A stretch of DNA of 58,944 bases. Source: Hydnum rufescens UP504 (taxonomy: Eukaryota > Basidiomycota > Agaricomycetes > Cantharellales > Hydnaceae). A program made the translations under genes and the position numbers. The stretch is taken from assembly GCA_014904985.1 (NCBI GenBank), contig MU129123.1, forward strand, positions 33,042 to 91,985, given 5' to 3'. Positions 58,100-58,944 of the stretch are shown here, one piece after another (position 1 is the first letter of the stretch; each line of letters starts with the position of its first letter). The notes below the pieces were generated by a model. It searched no databases. It was not told where the DNA came from and saw only the letters and a list, made by a program, of their open reading frames with translations.

Positions 58100-58912
58100 A
58101 TGTCTGCACGATATCTCAATCAAACTTGGAAATCATCTTCAGCAACATCTGGGAATCAGCTTGAAGACAATCTTGTATGTGTTTATAATGAATTAAGACC
58201 AGATTTTGCACAAAAATCTCCAGAAAAAGTGGAGGACTTTAGCTATCAAATTGGCCAGGTCATCAGAAATGCCAATAAGACAAAATATAAAACTGTGGAT
58301 AAGAAGAAAAACCCTATTCCCTTGGGAGTCATTCAAAACCCAGTCATTCGTCTTCCCTATAAAGATCTTCCTCCCATCACACCTCTCCTACTTCCAATGC
58401 ATCCACCTAGCTTCAAAGACTTTCAATACACCAAGAAGCTTACCCCAGAATGCATAAAGAAAATAATTGACAACATTCCCAATGATTTTCTTTCAGAAGA
58501 AGAACTTGATTTGCTTCTCTATGTGGTTGCTCAAAGAGAAAAGGGTCTTGCATTTGATGAATCAGAACGAGGGATCTTCAAAACAGAATACTTTCCAGAC
58601 TACATTATGGAAACAGTTCCACATGTTCCTTGGGAATTACCACCAATTTGACCTCCAAAAGCAATTGTGGCTACACTTATCAAGATGATTAAGGATCAAT
58701 TGGCAGCTGGGAAATACAAAACATCATGGTCTTCCTATTGTTCACAAATGTTTGCAGTGGCTAAGCCTAAAGGAGGCATTCACATTGTTCATGATCTACA
58801 ACCCCTAAATGCAGTTTCAGTAAAAGACTCAGGATTGCCACCAAATATCAATGACTTTGCAGACAGCTTTGTGGGACATTCAGTCTATATTGTTGCCAGA
58901 TTCTTCTATTGA
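58100..58912 (+). pseudogene. Retrotransposon pol: pre-RT region and start of reverse transcriptase
   Basis: 58100-58651 holds the region before RT, with LSEEELDLLLYVVAQREKGL, AFDESERGIFKTEYFPDYIM and VPHVPWELPPI. After a stop the frame continues MATLIKMIKDQLAAGKYKTS, QMFAVAKPKGGIHIVHDLQP, LNAVSVKDSGLPPNINDFAD, the fingers region of Ty3/gypsy reverse transcriptase. The expected LDLxxGYD continuation is replaced by VARFFY and a stop. The catalytic YxDD, RNase H and integrase would lie beyond the window. Confidence 0.85.
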
Positions 58913-58944
58913 CAGGGGGAATAAATCTCTCTTCCCCTTTCTTT

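Overview
The window is nuclear DNA from a filamentous basidiomycete, most likely an Agaricomycete. The evidence is genes split by many short GT-AG introns (about 50-70 nt), several copies of the fungal-specific FunK1 kinase family, an Agaricomycete-type F-box protein, a basidiomycete Ty3/gypsy retrotransposon, and very close gene spacing. I cannot name the species.

Left part (1-16.9 kb): a duplicated, rearranged accessory region. FunK1 protein kinase genes and fragments (minus strand) alternate with a small uncharacterised coiled-coil gene (plus strand). Each kinase/coiled-coil pair is divergently transcribed from a shared conserved intergenic segment carrying a palindrome of TGACGTC/GACGTCA half sites. 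From 6.6 to 16.8 kb the pair repeats with a period of about 4.9-5.0 kb; older or rearranged pieces lie at 0-6.6 kb. The region also holds an AIG2/gamma-glutamylcyclotransferase-like gene, a truncated second copy of it, a 214-bp hAT-type MITE with perfect 8-bp target-site duplications, a relic of Ty3/gypsy reverse transcriptase, a perfect foldback hairpin and a local inversion.

Middle part (17.3-42 kb): a compact block of conserved housekeeping genes. In order they are a membrane RING E3 ligase (-), NOB1 rRNA endonuclease (+), a USP36/42-type deubiquitinase (+), a PTC5-like mitochondrial PP2C phosphatase (-), SEC18/NSF (-), eIF3m (-), a Tls1/C9orf78-like splicing protein (-), an INO80-subunit-F-like protein (+), prefoldin 2 (-) and complex I NDUFS8 (+) sharing a tiny promoter, a HAPSTR1-like protein (+), the ATP synthase assembly factor FMC1 (+) and an F-box protein (+). 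They cover ribosome maturation, translation initiation, secretion, protein folding, mitochondrial energy metabolism and chromatin. They are neighbours, not an evident pathway. Several contain single-base frame breaks, mostly in short homopolymers, which look more like sequencing errors than gene death.

Right part (43.5-58.9 kb): repeat-rich and gene-poor. It holds unassigned non-coding DNA, a decayed multi-copy-type gene whose tail is a 24-bp (8-residue) Pro/Ser/His repeat, a family of about 150-bp repeats, and the 5' part of a decayed Ty3/gypsy element (LTR with TATA box and tandem TGACTCA sites, gag, protease, start of reverse transcriptase) that runs off the right edge.

Exon boundaries were read by eye from splice motifs and family conservation, so gene spans are firmer than individual exons.
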